Positions 10,569-21,831 of a stretch of 64,000 bases of DNA are shown one piece after another. The notes below the pieces were generated by a model. The model saw only the letters and a program-made list of their open reading frames with translations. It made no database searches and was not told where the DNA came from. Location of the stretch: positions 10,379,698 to 10,443,697 of the forward strand of contig CM029669.1 of assembly GCA_017311315.1 (NCBI GenBank), written 5' to 3'. The DNA is from Dendrocalamus latiflorus. Its lineage: Eukaryota; Streptophyta; Magnoliopsida; Poales; Poaceae. How positions within the stretch are numbered: position 1 is the stretch's first letter; each line of letters opens with the position of its first letter. The translations under genes and the position numbers were made by a program.

Positions 10569-12323
10569 TGTGAGACCAAATGGAGGTCACCTCATGGTTA
10601 TGATGAGTAATTGACCTTTAGAGAGTTTACAGAGTTTGTGTTTGGTTTTTTAGAGTTTGCAAGTTCTTCAATTCATTCTATTGCTAGCAGTATGACCGGC
10701 ATTGGGGCTGCGGTCATATTGGCCAGGCGCGGTACTATCGGCGTTGTACGGGTGGTACCACCGAAGTGAGGTGATATAACTGGCTTTTGGTTGACGGTCA
10801 TATCGGCTGAAGAGCTGTTAGGTCGTGCATTTGTTTGAATCGAGTTGTTAGAATGTGGTCACGGTATGGGTGTTGTTGCTTGTGTGCACGTGGGTTTATT
10901 ATTTGGTCCTAGGTTTAGGATTAATATTTTGGTTGCGTACTTATTGCACGGTACATTGTATGGATGAAAGTGTCATTTGATGAGCGAGAACGGTTTGGTA
11001 GGATCTGGATGCGTGAGAAGTTTGACGGCAAGTCATTGGGGCCACATGGAAGATGGCGAAGTATGGGGTGATGCTTCGTGGCAAAGAAAGTAGGAAACTT
11101 TGAGGAAGGTAGTAGAGGGGCATTTTTGTAAATTTCCCAATACGAAAAAGTGGCGGTATGTGAAACCGCGGTGTTGATCTAAGTGGTTTATGTCTTGTAT
11201 ATGTTAAAAATGTGAAGTGGATCAAGTGTTGATTCACTAATGGGTTAATGGTTGCAAGCCGCTTTGGGAAGCGTGCGTGAGAGAGTAAAACCCGATGTTA
11301 GGTGGGGTTAATGGGTTATCCCCGGTTTGGCCTAATGGGTGAATCCATTAAGTTTTGGTTTAGGTTGTGTATATAAGGGAAAGAGAGTCAAAGGCTAGCG
11401 TTTGAGGAGGTTGGCTAAGCTTTTGGTGGTTAGCTCTTTCTCCCTCTCATGGGAGATAGGTTAGAGAGTGTTTATGTGTACTCTATGCTTAGAGTTCTAC
11501 TATCCTGAAGGATTGGCTATGAAACATGCCTCTCCAAGCGAGTTGTGCTTTGAATTCTCTTATGTGCTTTTAATTTTCTTGGCTTTTTTGTCTGGATTTC
11601 TCTTCTCTTGAGTTTTCTGGTGTCAAAGACGTATAAGAGACGTAGATATCTTCTGGAGACAAGATCTCATCCATCTAGGCATGATGTAGAGGAAGTTCTT
11701 GAGTTTACTTGATTTTCCAAAAGAGAGGTGATTTTTAGGTTTTACTCTTGTAGGTATTTTAGGTTAAATTCATGCTATGTTCTAGTTTGCTATAATATAT
11801 GAGAACCCATCCTAGGTCACATAAACCATTTAGGACTCACAAGTAAGAACAAATCAAATTTTTCCTCTTTTGATCGGTTTCGGTGCACTCTTTCTTAAAT
11901 CAGAAAAAGGTCAGAAATTTGACAACGATTTTCTTGATTATTGAGTAGAATTGGTTCTTGACATCCTAGGGAAGGTACATGCAAAATTTCAAGTCATTTG
12001 GATCAACCGATCAAAAGTTACATGAATTTTTAAATTTGTAATCGGGCTAAAAACACAGTTCATTTACTGATTTTGCGGTCTAACCGGTGTGACCATGGCG
12101 ATCAGACTGCCTGGAGGTCAGACCGATCCCTATGAAAGAGGTTAGACTGGTGGTGTTGAGAATTTCATCGAACTTTGATTTCTTGAGTCTTTTTGATATG
12201 TGACTTTGGGAGAAAATGATATTCTTTGTAACTTTCTAGTCATGTAAGAATAAAAACTAGAATATTTAGAGAAGAATTTTAAGAATACATAATTCACCCT
12301 TTCTGCTGCCATTCGGTCTAACA
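10569..12323 (+). repeat. 3' LTR of element B
   Basis: This LTR of 1755 bp starts TGTGAGACCAAATGG after the PPT and ends CATTCGGTCTAACA. The TATA box TATATAAGG is at 11370-11378, giving a U3 of about 800 bp. Its downstream half contains paired GGTC/GACC motifs (about 12070-12150) that recur in the partial LTR at 17085-18709. The right boundary is supported by an abrupt switch to genic sequence at 12324. Confidence 0.78.
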
Positions 12324-12882
12324 ACTTATCACAGTAAGTAACCACCTTGTCTACAAAACACACAAAATGGATCATTGAAACCAATGTTAACGTGACAAAT
12401 TATAACTCCATGATCATCTTCATCTCCGAGTGGCATCGGTGCGGTTACTGCTCCGTTTAGCGAGTCGCCTTCCATGGCCAATTGATCCGAGATCCCAGCT
12501 GCCCAAAACACGAACAGCAATTAGAATATAATCTATCTAAACTAATAAAGCACCAGTTAAAATTATTCTACATCCACCCAATAATTACCTGCTCCACAGT
12601 CATGACCTTAACTACGTCCACACCACAATATGCACCCAGAAATACACCATCATAAAAACGTGCGCACCAGATTAACTCTCCTCTATTCTCTCTCCTTACC
12701 CAACCATATCCGACGGTCATCCTTCAATGGATCTGCAGTACCCTCCCTCCGCCTCCCCCCTCCTCCCCCGCGCCTCCCCTCCCTCCGCCTCCCCCATCCT
12801 CCCTTCGCCGACACGCCGCGCCCCCCAAATCCCCTAAAACCCTACTACGCCTGCCTCGCCCTCCCCCCGCCGCCGCAGTGAG
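12324..12882 (+). other. Upstream region of the SMPD4-like fragment
   Basis: This is low-copy-looking DNA between LTR B and the GC-rich coding start at 12883. A C-rich, CT-rich leader occupies about 12670-12880, typical of monocot 5' UTRs. I cannot identify a convincing TATA box. On the minus strand, 12329-12520 has a short open frame that could be an exon, but I cannot assign it. Confidence 0.4.
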
Positions 12883-13968
12883 ATGCCGCCGGAGACCGAC
12901 GCGGCCGGCCTCACGGCGACCGTCCTCTCCGCGTTCACGCCCAAGGCGGCGGCAGCGGCGGTCTCGTCGGTGGCGCACTTCCTCCGCCGCCACGCCGGCG
13001 ACCACCCGCGCGTTTTCTTCGCCGAGGCGCTCCCCTCGCTCCTCTTCCGCCTGTTCGTCGCCTCCTTCACCTCGCCGTCCTTCATCGACCTCGCTGCCGG
13101 CGACGCCGCGCTGGCCGACCTCCTCGCGTCGCTCCTCTCCCCCTCTGGGCCACTCCTCGCCGCCGTTTTGGCTGCGGATCGTCACGCCCTCCTCCGATTC
13201 GTCTTCCCACCCGAGCGGCTGCCCGATTGGCTCCGCCTCGCGCTGTCGTCCGCCGCCGCCGCCTCTGATGAGGTGGTCTCGCCGCTTCTCGCCGGCCGCA
13301 TCGGCTCAGAGCTCCACCTCTCGGTATTCGAATACTACCTCTTCTGGTTCGCGTACTACCCCATCTCTGCCGCCACGGCCCAGCGATTGCGCACTGCCGC
13401 GCGGTGGCTGTGGTACACTGCTGCATCAAACTGTCAGTGATGGCGTGGACGCTGCTGAATCCTTCAGGCGAGCCGAATTCTTTGTGCACACGCTCGTGCA
13501 GTTCTGGCTTGTTGGGGCAAACTGTCAGTGATGGCGTGGATGCGCGCAATGTGTTTGAGGGAATGCCTTCAAGGAAGGAGTCATGCGACAGCCCTGTTGG
13601 CTACTGGAATCCGTTGATACAGAGGCCGCTGTATCGGTTTTTGCTAAGGATGTTCTTGTTCTACCCCATGGGTGCAGATATAAAAAACACTGCCCAGGTT
13701 TTCTCTGCATGGATGGCCTATATGGAACCATGGAAGGTTCAGCAAGAGGATTTGGATGAGTATAATCTACCACCTCCAGGTGTGCGAAATGTGCATCGAG
13801 TTAGTGAGGGAAAGAGACAAGGGTGTGAGGCAGTGTACACTCCAGCATGGCAGAGCTTCGTGCTGTCCAACTATTTGTTCTACAGTTCATTGGTAGTGCA
13901 TTTTCTGGGTTTTGTTCATAAGTTTATCCATTCTGATGTAGCCTCAGTCTTGCAAATGGTATCAAAGG
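12883..13968 (+). pseudogene. Sphingomyelin phosphodiesterase 4-like (nSMase3-type) gene fragment, disrupted
   Basis: A GC-rich frame begins at ATG 12883 and encodes an Ala/Leu-rich helical N-terminus (TATVLSAFTPKAAAAAV, then EYYLFWFAYYP near residue 148), then stops at 13440. The homologous protein continues in a second frame (DGVDAAESFRRAEFFVHTLV to about 13516) and then a third (IQRPLYRFLLRMF, SAWMAYMEPWK, AWQSFVLSNYLFYSSL, to about 13968), where AAAG/GTTAGT looks like a splice donor. The RPLYRFL ... W-x-YMEPW pattern recalls SMPD4, an ER and nuclear-envelope protein linked to neutral sphingomyelinase activity; that assignment is from memory of the family. Three frames, a missing stretch before RPLYRF and a 23 bp duplication argue for a broken copy. 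No later exon is convincing to the right. An unusual intron structure is the alternative. Confidence 0.58.
13427..13540 (+). repeat. 23 bp direct duplication within the SMPD4-like fragment
   Basis: The 23 bases starting CAAACTGTCAGTGATGG occur identically at 13427-13449 and 13518-13540. The 91 bp offset changes the reading frame by one and places a stop after each copy (NCQ*). The arrangement fits a local rearrangement that broke the gene. Confidence 0.9.
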
Positions 13969-14844
13969 TTAGTGCAGAGTTATTCATTTTTTGATGCATC
14001 ATATTTTCATGAATTTTCTAGCTACATGTTTGGTCAATTGTTGGGTAGATGTAGAATAATTTTAACTGGTGGTTTATAGGGGTAGAGATGCATTACGTCC
14101 GCATGCATCAAACTAAAAAGGATATCTGTCAGAATTACTGCTGTTTGTGCACCTGCATATGCAAATATTAGTGTAACCTATCCTATTTATAAATTTACCT
14201 TGTTTGTTTAGCTTTGCATACCAATATCTAATCCTAACCTTATATAACATCACTTATGTGGGCTGAAGTGCCGAACACTTGAGGAAAAAGCGTAAGGTGG
14301 TTTCTGTTAGTATATCCGTAGCTTAGTTGCAGAGCCCCTGAATTTTTATTACTATAGCATTTTGTTGTTTGGATAATTCTTATAAATTGTAATTATTTTA
14401 CAGTTTGAGCTGTTTTGGTTCAAGCTAGAAAATAACTCCTGAGGAATACAGAAAGTAGAAAGTTACTAATAGTACTTTTTTGGCCAAGTTTATTCAATAG
14501 CTATCTGTCTATCTCAGTTCATCCTGCATATGTGCATTGAACCAGCAAAGTAAGTTAAGTTTGTACGCAGGAAGTTTTTGTTTTCTGAATGTATTAATAT
14601 TTGCTTAACTTACCTGATTGTTAATGCAGACATTTTTTTTCAGGGATGTACAACCACTTTGAGATGCTCCTGAAAAACACTTTTTAATGAAGGAAAACTA
14701 TGAGCATTCCTATGTTTCGTAAAAGCGGGTTGCGGCTCCAATGTCTCATAGCTAAAGGGCAGGTAGTCCGCACTAAGTATAACAAGTAAAAATTGGCTCA
14801 GTGCCAACCCCTGTATGAAATAGGCCGCATATATAGTAGTACTA
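13969..14844. other. Intron-like or intergenic sequence
   Basis: AT-rich sequence follows the putative donor at 13968. A possible acceptor (T-run then CAG) is at about 14643, but no SMPD4-like continuation follows it. I see nothing else supportable here. Confidence 0.35.
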
Positions 14845-15082
14845 GCTGAATGCCCGTGCGTTGCTATGGATTTTAAAATTTTTTAGAATATATTTGTATG
14901 CATGTTTTTAAAAAATTTACCACCCGTTAGTTTCAAAATATATAGCATAATAAATTTTAAAATCCGTAGCAACGGACATTCGGCGCAGGTCTTTTGAGGC
15001 CACATGTCAGCGTTGTCTTTTGTGAGAAGGGGTGAGAGAGGCCGGACCAACCACCAACTCCTTCTTTTATAATAGTAAAGAT
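14845..15082. repeat. MITE-like dispersed grass repeat
   Basis: The left arm GCTGAATGCCCGTGCGTTGC (14845-14864), followed by ATGGATTTTAAAATTT, is mirrored by an inverted arm at 14951-14983 (AAATTTTAAAATCCGTAGCAAC, then GGACATTCGGC). The tail TTATAATAGTAAAGATATA (about 15065-15083) is the usual end of this widespread grass repeat, as I recall it. The family name is not certain. Confidence 0.5.
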
Positions 15083-15241
15083 ATATAGTAGTATTTATTT
15101 GAAGGTTGATCCAATATGTGACTATCCACGATTCTACATAGACCACACGGACCGCACTACCGATAATGTTAAGTAAGTACAGATTTGGTGGGCTGTAAAT
15201 TTGTCTACATGACCCTATATTCCGATGAGTATTACTATACA
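15083..15241. other. Short unannotated spacer
   Basis: Nothing recognisable lies between the two MITE-like repeats. Confidence 0.3.
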
Positions 15242-15433
15242 GCATTCGACTGTTTTTTAGGACAAAAATAGTCAGATTGATCTAGGACGTTAGATCTCCA
15301 TCCAACGGATCCACCCATACAATCCTCCCTCCAAAAAAAATGACCCTCTCCAAAAAATAATGATCTAGGCGTTGGATCTCCATCTAATGGCTCAAAATCT
15401 GACTGTTTTTGTTCTAAAAAACAATCGAATGTT
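15242..15433. mobile_element. MITE with ATTCGACTGTTTTTTAG-type inverted ends, copy 1
   Basis: The left end GCATTCGACTGTTTTTTAG is mirrored at the right (CTAAAAAACAATCGAATGT, 15415-15433). Symmetry extends inward through AGTCAGATT...AATCTGACT and GATCTAGGACGTTAGATC. A second copy in inverted orientation is at about 32944-33120, which shows this is a mobile family. No gene is inside. The target duplication is unclear. Confidence 0.68.
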
Positions 15434-15874
15434 ATATAGACACTCCCTATTCCGATTATCCTTGCTTGGGATACTTTTTAGGGTACGTACGCAATAAATT
15501 TTTCCTTATGAATACTAGCACTTTTGAGCAATATTTTCTTGCCTAAATACTTGTCACTTTACTAATCCCAAGGTGAAATTTGCAAAAAAAAAAAGTTCCT
15601 CTATTAAATCTACCCATCGTCCTCCACTTTATCCCTTGTTTTCATGCTTGTGGTGTATTTTGGTCCAATTTTATACAAAAATATTTTTTGATATACGTGA
15701 TTGGAGTAATACCGCAAGCGCTGCGTGCAACATTTATACCCAGCCGGCCGCGCAAGTCGGCCCACAGCCAATGAGCGCGCCCCGCGTCGCTGCTTACCGT
15801 TTGAAATGGTGGCCCATGAGCCTTGCTGCTTGGGCCGTTCGGCACAGTGGAGGGATCCACACTAGGAGCGTGAC

Positions 15875-15912
15875 TTTTTCTTTCTTTCTTTCTTTCTTTC
15901 TTTCTTTTTTTC
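15875..15912. repeat. (TTTC)n microsatellite
   Basis: About seven uninterrupted TTTC units followed by a T-run. Confidence 0.95.
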
Positions 15913-15960
15913 CTTTCCATTTAGTTGCAATTTTTTGCCACATGTTGTAATTGGTCTTTT

Positions 15961-15984
15961 TGTTGTTGTTGTTGTTGTTGTTGT
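15961..15984. repeat. (TGT)n microsatellite
   Basis: Eight perfect TGT units. Confidence 0.95.
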
Positions 15985-17084
15985 TTTCTCATGTTCATTT
16001 TTTCCACTATTGTTCTGTTAATAATTTTTATTCTTTTTGTCGAATATTGTAGTAGGCCCTTTTTTTGTTGTTCGTCATGTTCATTTTTTCACTATTGTTC
16101 TATTCATATTTCTTCACTATTATAGTATCCAATTCAAAGACTATCTTATTGTTCTAGTATCCACTAGAACAGTCTATCAAAGAAGTAATGTATGGACTAT
16201 TTTTATTTTATCTATTAAAATATATGCTATATGATATTATCGTTAAGCAGAAATATATATAACATAGCCTTGTTTTAAAGATCTCATCATAAAAAATATG
16301 GTGGCTCAAATGAACTCTGGATTGGCCGCTCGGTTTAAAAGTCGTGATAATTTCATTTTTAAATTGAAAAAAGGCACGTGGGTCTTCCGGAAAATGCGGC
16401 CCACGGCCCACCCGCGTGGCACACACTATTTGCCGCCCGAGCGGCATATGTCAGGGCTCCCGTAAGCCTCGAGTCAATTGCACATTTTTCACCTTGTATT
16501 TTGATGTATGGAACCCACATGAAAGCAAGTTGCAAGTGTACTAATCTAGACGAAATCACTACTAACAAAATTGACGATTTTTAAAGAGAATTAAACTAAA
16601 CCTAGAAACTAGCAGCGAGAGATCATGGGTGCAACCAAAGTACCAATATTCCTCCTTTAGGCTAGGTTCACAAACTGGGTCAATATAATAGCAAAAAGCA
16701 TTCATTCGTACTACATTGGCTCTTAATGGCTCCTAACCCCATAGTACTATAATGGCTCTACCACTAGCCACCCCTGTCACGAGTAAATGAGCTAATCACC
16801 ACTGACAAATCCTATCACGAATAAGTAGAGCTAATCACCTCTGTCACGAGTGTAATTTCAGACAAAAAAACAGCCAAAAGTGAGAGCCAAGTAGAGCCCG
16901 ACTTACAGCGGAACCTAGGTAGAGCCAATCACCACTTCGTCTTCATCGAGCGCGTGACTTGCGAAGGCAGCAATGGTCTTCATGGAATACAACTTGCAAA
17001 TATGGCATGCACCGACACGATAGCAAGGACGACAGTGTGGGTTTTTATCTCTACGCCACTGACCTATATACAGCGACCTGAACC

Positions 17085-18709
17085 TATAACAAGCACCGGT
17101 ATTAAAAATATGATCACACCGGGTGGTCAGTCAGACCGACAAGTAGTTAGCAATTTGATCACGGTATTTCGACCGGCCTGAGAGCAGCTAGACCGATGGC
17201 TGAGGCCAGGGTTCAAGATGAGCTAAGTGGTTTGAGGTTAGTGAGCCATGAGGGGTTTGTTTTGCATTACATGATGTATAGTTTTGACTAACGTACGTTA
17301 AGTGTATGGAACTTATACTTAATATGGTTGCTTAGTTTTTAGATGCGCAGGTAGCTTGGAGGACATAGTGGTCTGTAGCAATGGACTGGGATTAGATGGA
17401 GGAACTAAGGTCCGAGCAGTCATGTAAGTACGGGTGAGGCTATGTGGCTTAAGCGCGAATCATAGAGAAAACAAGGATCTTGGAGAGGCGAATTGGTGCA
17501 TGTGATGCCTCAATTGACGAGGTTACATGTGTGAAGATGTGACGGCTAGTTATTGGGCACTACAAGTTGCATGTCAAAGTATGTGGAGATGCTTTGAGGT
17601 GAAGATGAAGACGGAGTCAAGGAAAGGTGACCAAAAGCTTCGTCAATGATATTTTGGTAGTTGACCAAATACCAGGTTGGTACCTTAATCAAAATCATGG
17701 TACGGAGAGGTGTAGAGGAAGAGTGTTTTAGGTCAAGGGCAGCTATAATTGACAAGTGGATCAATCACTAAAGCGTTAGCGGGTTGAGTATTGTAAATGT
17801 TTTGAGAAGCGTGTGTGTGTAAAACCCGTGTTAGTAGGGTTGATAGTTTTCCCTAGTAAGCTTAATGAGTTGTTTAATAGGTTAACCCATTAAGGGTTGT
17901 ACTGATTATTTATATAGGAGGAGAGAAAGTGGTAGACTTAAGGATCCTATGGTTTAGTTTTTCCTCTACTATATTGTCTCCTTCCATAGTTGTGAGTGAG
18001 AGTTCTTGAGAGAGGAAAGGGTAGTGCTTTGATTGCATCTTATAAACACCCATGAGCATGTAAACCTCTTCCTCCACTGAAATAGATCAAAACTTTGTCT
18101 CAATCTTGCTCTTACTTGTGTTCTTGCTTGGTTGTTTTATTCTAGCTTGATTTGTATTTTTGGATTCATAGGAGTTCAGTCCAATCTCTTGTTTGAATTA
18201 CTTTGCTATAACATAAGAGAATAGATCTGAAAGATCTCATGTTTTAGATCCTGATAAGTAAGAAGCAATTTAAAATTTATGGTTTTTGGTGTTCTTATGA
18301 CCTAGATTTAATTCTCTTCAATTTGGTGTGTTGAGCCTAAAAACCTTGTGATTCTTTATTGTCTAGGTTCTTATTGCCTTGAGCAAGTCTCATGCAAAAC
18401 TTGAAAGTGATTGGATGAGATTTGAGTTTTTGTCCATGTGAGTTTTTAGGTCTGGGAACAGGGAACTGGTCAAACTGGTATGACCAGTCTTAGGCCAACG
18501 GTCAAAACAGCTAGCGGTCAGACCGGTCCATCAACGGCGGTCTAACTGGTCAATAGAAGACTGCTGATTTTGTTGGCTCTTAGTGCTAGCTTTGATTTGC
18601 TTCGTCATGTTGATGTGATCTAGTCACTTAAGTAAATATTTTGAATACTTTAGAGAGAATAAATTTCAAACATCATCTATCCCCTTTGGTTACCGGCATC
18701 AATCCTACA
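17085..18709 (+). repeat. Sirevirus-like LTR, 5' truncated, related to LTR B
   Basis: The right terminus reads GGCATCAATCCTACA and ends at 18709. The TATA region TATATAGGAG is at about 17911. The order of blocks (AAAACCCG, GGTTAACCCATTAAG, TATA, R/U5, GGTCAGACCGGT) parallels LTR B. There is no TG start, PPT or internal region to the left, so the left boundary near 17085 is an estimate. It is most likely a truncated solo LTR. Confidence 0.55.
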
Positions 18710-18799
18710 CCATATTATCTACCAAATAAATGCGATTAATTTCATAATAGAATTGGGCAATAGACATATGTTCACGATGTTGTTGAGCAAATGCAAGTC

Positions 18800-20942
18800 T
18801 GAGAGACCATGTGGAGGTGCCCCCATGTTTGTGATGAGTTATTGACACTTGGTTTGGAAAATTTGAGTTTGATTTAAGCGTTTCCTGCTAAGTCGTAGCT
18901 TCTGGTCATGGTCGTGGGCTCGTTCGACCACGTTGTCGCCAATCGGGAGCGAGGCAAGTCACTTACGACCACACAGTCGAAGGTCGGAAGTCTCCCAACT
19001 TCTTTACGACCATTGGGCGTAGTCGTAGGTCACTGGGGTGGTCTACGACCACTTGGATTGTGGTCGAAAGGCAGCAGCAAAGTTTACGACCACGCTTGGC
19101 CGTGATCTCAAGCCTCTGAGAAGTTTACGACTACTTTGGGCATCATCGGAGTCCATCAGGACAGTATACGACCACGTTGGTCGTGGTCGAAGCCTGGTAC
19201 GACCACTTTGGCTGTGGTCTATGGTCACGAGTCGCGCGACGATCGCTGTGGTTGGAAGTCGGCGCTCGGGCGTACGACCACGTTGTGCAATCGGCTCTCT
19301 ACGACCGCGTTGTCGCAGATTTCGCTTCCTGAGAATGAAAGCGGATTTCGACCTCGCTATGGGCAAACGTGGTCGTAGGTCGGTCGAATGAGGTCAGACG
19401 AGTTTGGAGCGCGGTCAGAAGTGGGCGACGTTAGTCGGAAGGTTTTCGACCACGGTGAGACAAGTCGTACGAGAATGGAAAAGGGTTCGACCACGGTAGA
19501 AAGCGATGATCGTGGTCGGAAGGTGGTTCGATCACGCGATAAGCGGTCGCTAGACCTAGAAATCGGTCGTATCGACTTGGGATGTGGTCGTATGGGGTAT
19601 AGACCTAGAGCGATAGAGTCGCAGCGTGTGCATGTGGTCGTAGCAAGCTAGCAATGGTCGTAGCTTGTATCTTGTTGGTCGTAGCAGTCTAGTGTGCGGT
19701 CGTAAGCTTGTTATGACTTGGTGTTCGGCCATACGACTTGATAGTCGTAGGAGCTAGTTTGACCTTGTGGTCGTTGCGACCAGTCTAGCGGTGGTTAGCG
19801 ATAGTCGTAGACTCTTGTATCTGGTCGTATTGCTTGACATTGTGGTCGTATGTCGTGTGCATTCATTGTTCTCTATTCTCGACTTGTCGTGGGTGGTATA
19901 CGACTTGGGAAGAGTATGATTTGAGTTTTGATTTCTGGCTCACGTGGTTGGATACTATTGTGAACGGTGCTATGTAATGGTTTGCTTGTCTGATGATGTT
20001 TTGCAGGACTTTGAGACTAGTCGTGGCGAGGCATGGAGGGCCGAGACTAGGCACGGGCGGTGCTGAGGTCAAGAGCGGCCAGGAGGTGCTGAAGACGACG
20101 AGGTTTGCGAGGTGGTTGCAAGACTTGAGAGGCAAGGCAGAGGAAGCTTCCAGGAAGGCAGCCGGATGGCATTTTGGAGAAATGCGGAAAGCTGTAAAGG
20201 AAGCTGTATCTCTGTGAAAGCACTGGAGTGACTCTCGCTAATGGGTAAAGAGGAAAGCAAACCCGGTAGTGGAGGCTATAAAAGGAGGGGTGTCTCCTGC
20301 ATGTAGCTCCAAGGGGATTGGGGGTCTTTTGCTTTCTCTTTTGCAGTTAAGAGTAGGTGAGAGCAGGAGAGACAGAGGTGTGCTGTTGTCTCCTTCGTAG
20401 CTCTGTGTTGTGTTTCTCCCAAGAATCATGTAGTTCTTGGTGTTCTTGAGGATGAAAAGGAGAGGATGAGCTGAGTCTACTAGTAATCATTCCTCATGTC
20501 CTAACGTCCATGCGTATCAGGACTCCTCTGTAGTACTCACGAGAAATAAATTCTCCGAAGTTCTTTGAGCTATGGGTATCTTGTTTCAGTTCCTTTATCT
20601 GTGCAGTCTCCTGATCTTTCTGTTTCAATCTTGATTTGGTTTTGAACTGCTTTTGCTTTGGGCTGTGTTGGCTTGCTTTGAACTGGGAATCATCCGTAAG
20701 GCCATCTTGGCCAGTTCTTCCCGAGAGCACCGTTCTTGTTTCAACCGCGCAGTTTTCTCTGTTTGATTTCTTTTGTCGGCTCGGGCAAGGGTTCGACCAC
20801 GTGGTGTTCGTCCATCAGTTGGCTTACGATCACGTGTGTTCGACCAGAGAAGCCAGTCTTCTCGATCGATTTGTTTTGTGGGTTCTTGGAGAGTTTTTGA
20901 AGGCACCATTCACCCCCCCTCTGTTGCCATTTCGGTCCTACA
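18800..20942 (+). repeat. Sirevirus-type solo LTR with AAGTC target duplication
   Basis: This LTR of 2143 bp starts TGAGAGACCATGTGGAGG and ends TTTCGGTCCTACA. It is flanked on both sides by AAGTC (18795-18799 and 20943-20947), so it is a genuine insertion reduced to one LTR by LTR-LTR recombination. TATAAAAG is at 20277-20284. The U3 is about 1.48 kb, nearly three times that of LTR A. The extra length (about 18900-19860) is filled with dozens of TACGACCAC / GTGGTCGTA motifs in both orientations. A block at about 20004-20200 matches the pre-TATA block of LTR A. Confidence 0.9.
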
Positions 20943-21826
20943 AAGTCAACCAAGGCTTCTTATAGGTTTTATGTTGTGACCTTTCGCTTGCTAAAGCTAG
21001 AAATTACTTGTGCAAAGCAACGGTACTTCTTCGTTAAAAAAGAAAAAAAAGGAAATTACACTTAATTCTAGGCATATCGTCATTAGTTTTATAAAAGCAA
21101 AGCTTTAGCTAAAACTTTCACTTAACTATAGATTCTTTGACTCATTGGTATGTTTTGCCTCAGCCTATTGATCTTGCTCGAGTCTAGAGCACCACAGGTG
21201 CAACACACTCGAAACTGAAGCGTCATGCGGGACGAGTCAACAACGGTTAGTTGACGTCGGTTAATCCACACATTTTTTTCCTCACAACTCTCTTTATTAC
21301 GTAAGTAGGAGCAACAAGTGGATCAATGGAGTTTGCACAGCCAGGAAGCAATGATTGCAGTGCGAGGTTCAAGGCAGGAACTAAAATTTGAAATGATCGA
21401 ACAAAAACTGACAGGTGGGGTAGTGAGTATAGACAAGTAATGAGTCTGTCGAATGAAATGAAAATATAGTTTCCCCACCTCATGTTCTTCTGTTTCCTGG
21501 CCCCTTCTCTAGTTCTCACTACAATTCTTCTCAATCTACCTAGATTTATCCAAATACTGCTACTGATTTGTGTGATTCAATTTCTCACGAGCTCGGATCA
21601 TAACAGTTTCTTGCTCTGGCAGGCTTTTCCTTGTCCAATGTGAAGCAGTTGGGCTATTTTTTTCTGCTGCAGATCAAGAGATATTTGGCCAACACTCTCG
21701 GCTCATCCAAACGAGCCCACGCCGGCAAAAGTGGTGGAAGGTGAAAAGGTAAATACTTGGTAAAACGAACAAGGGGAATTCTTCTATGCTATATTCATCG
21801 TGTAGAAATACTGTTGTGTAGTGTTA
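20943..21826. other. Spacer between solo LTR and element C
   Basis: No gene or transposon boundary is recognised. The stretch is AT-rich, with small ORFs without family resemblance. Confidence 0.4.
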
Positions 21827-21831
21827 AAAAT

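Larger units (their letters stand above)
5512..12323 (+). mobile_element. Sirevirus-like, pol-less element B (3' part, interrupted by A)
   Basis: Element B resumes immediately after the LTR of A inside a gag zinc-knuckle coding region and runs through about 4.2 kb of AT-rich non-coding DNA to a terminal LTR at 10569-12323. No integrase, RT or RNase H remnant is visible, although element A shows where pol should lie. The layout (gag end, Trp-Ile-Leu-Lys-type motif, long spacer, many AGGGGGAG tracts, LTR) matches element C at 21832-29559, so B appears to be a non-autonomous relative. The 5' LTR and most of gag lie left of the window. The base pairs after the LTR (ACTTA, 12324-12328) would be its target duplication. 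Confidence 0.7.
15434..17084. other. Intergenic sequence, no gene recognised
   Basis: This stretch contains (TTTC)n at about 15875-15912, (TTG)n at 15961-15984, and GC-rich patches around 15730-15870 and 16375-16460. Short ORFs here consist of low-complexity or random sequence. I see no transposon boundary. Confidence 0.4.

Noticed and set aside
12329..12520. Minus-strand 63-codon frame upstream of the SMPD4-like fragment
   Set aside because: It could be a terminal exon, but there is no recognisable family, partner exon or convincing splice context beyond one AG.
12724..13549. Long antisense and alternate-frame ORFs over the SMPD4-like fragment
   Set aside because: High GC leaves several frames open. 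Their Arg/Gly/Pro-rich translations have no domain pattern.
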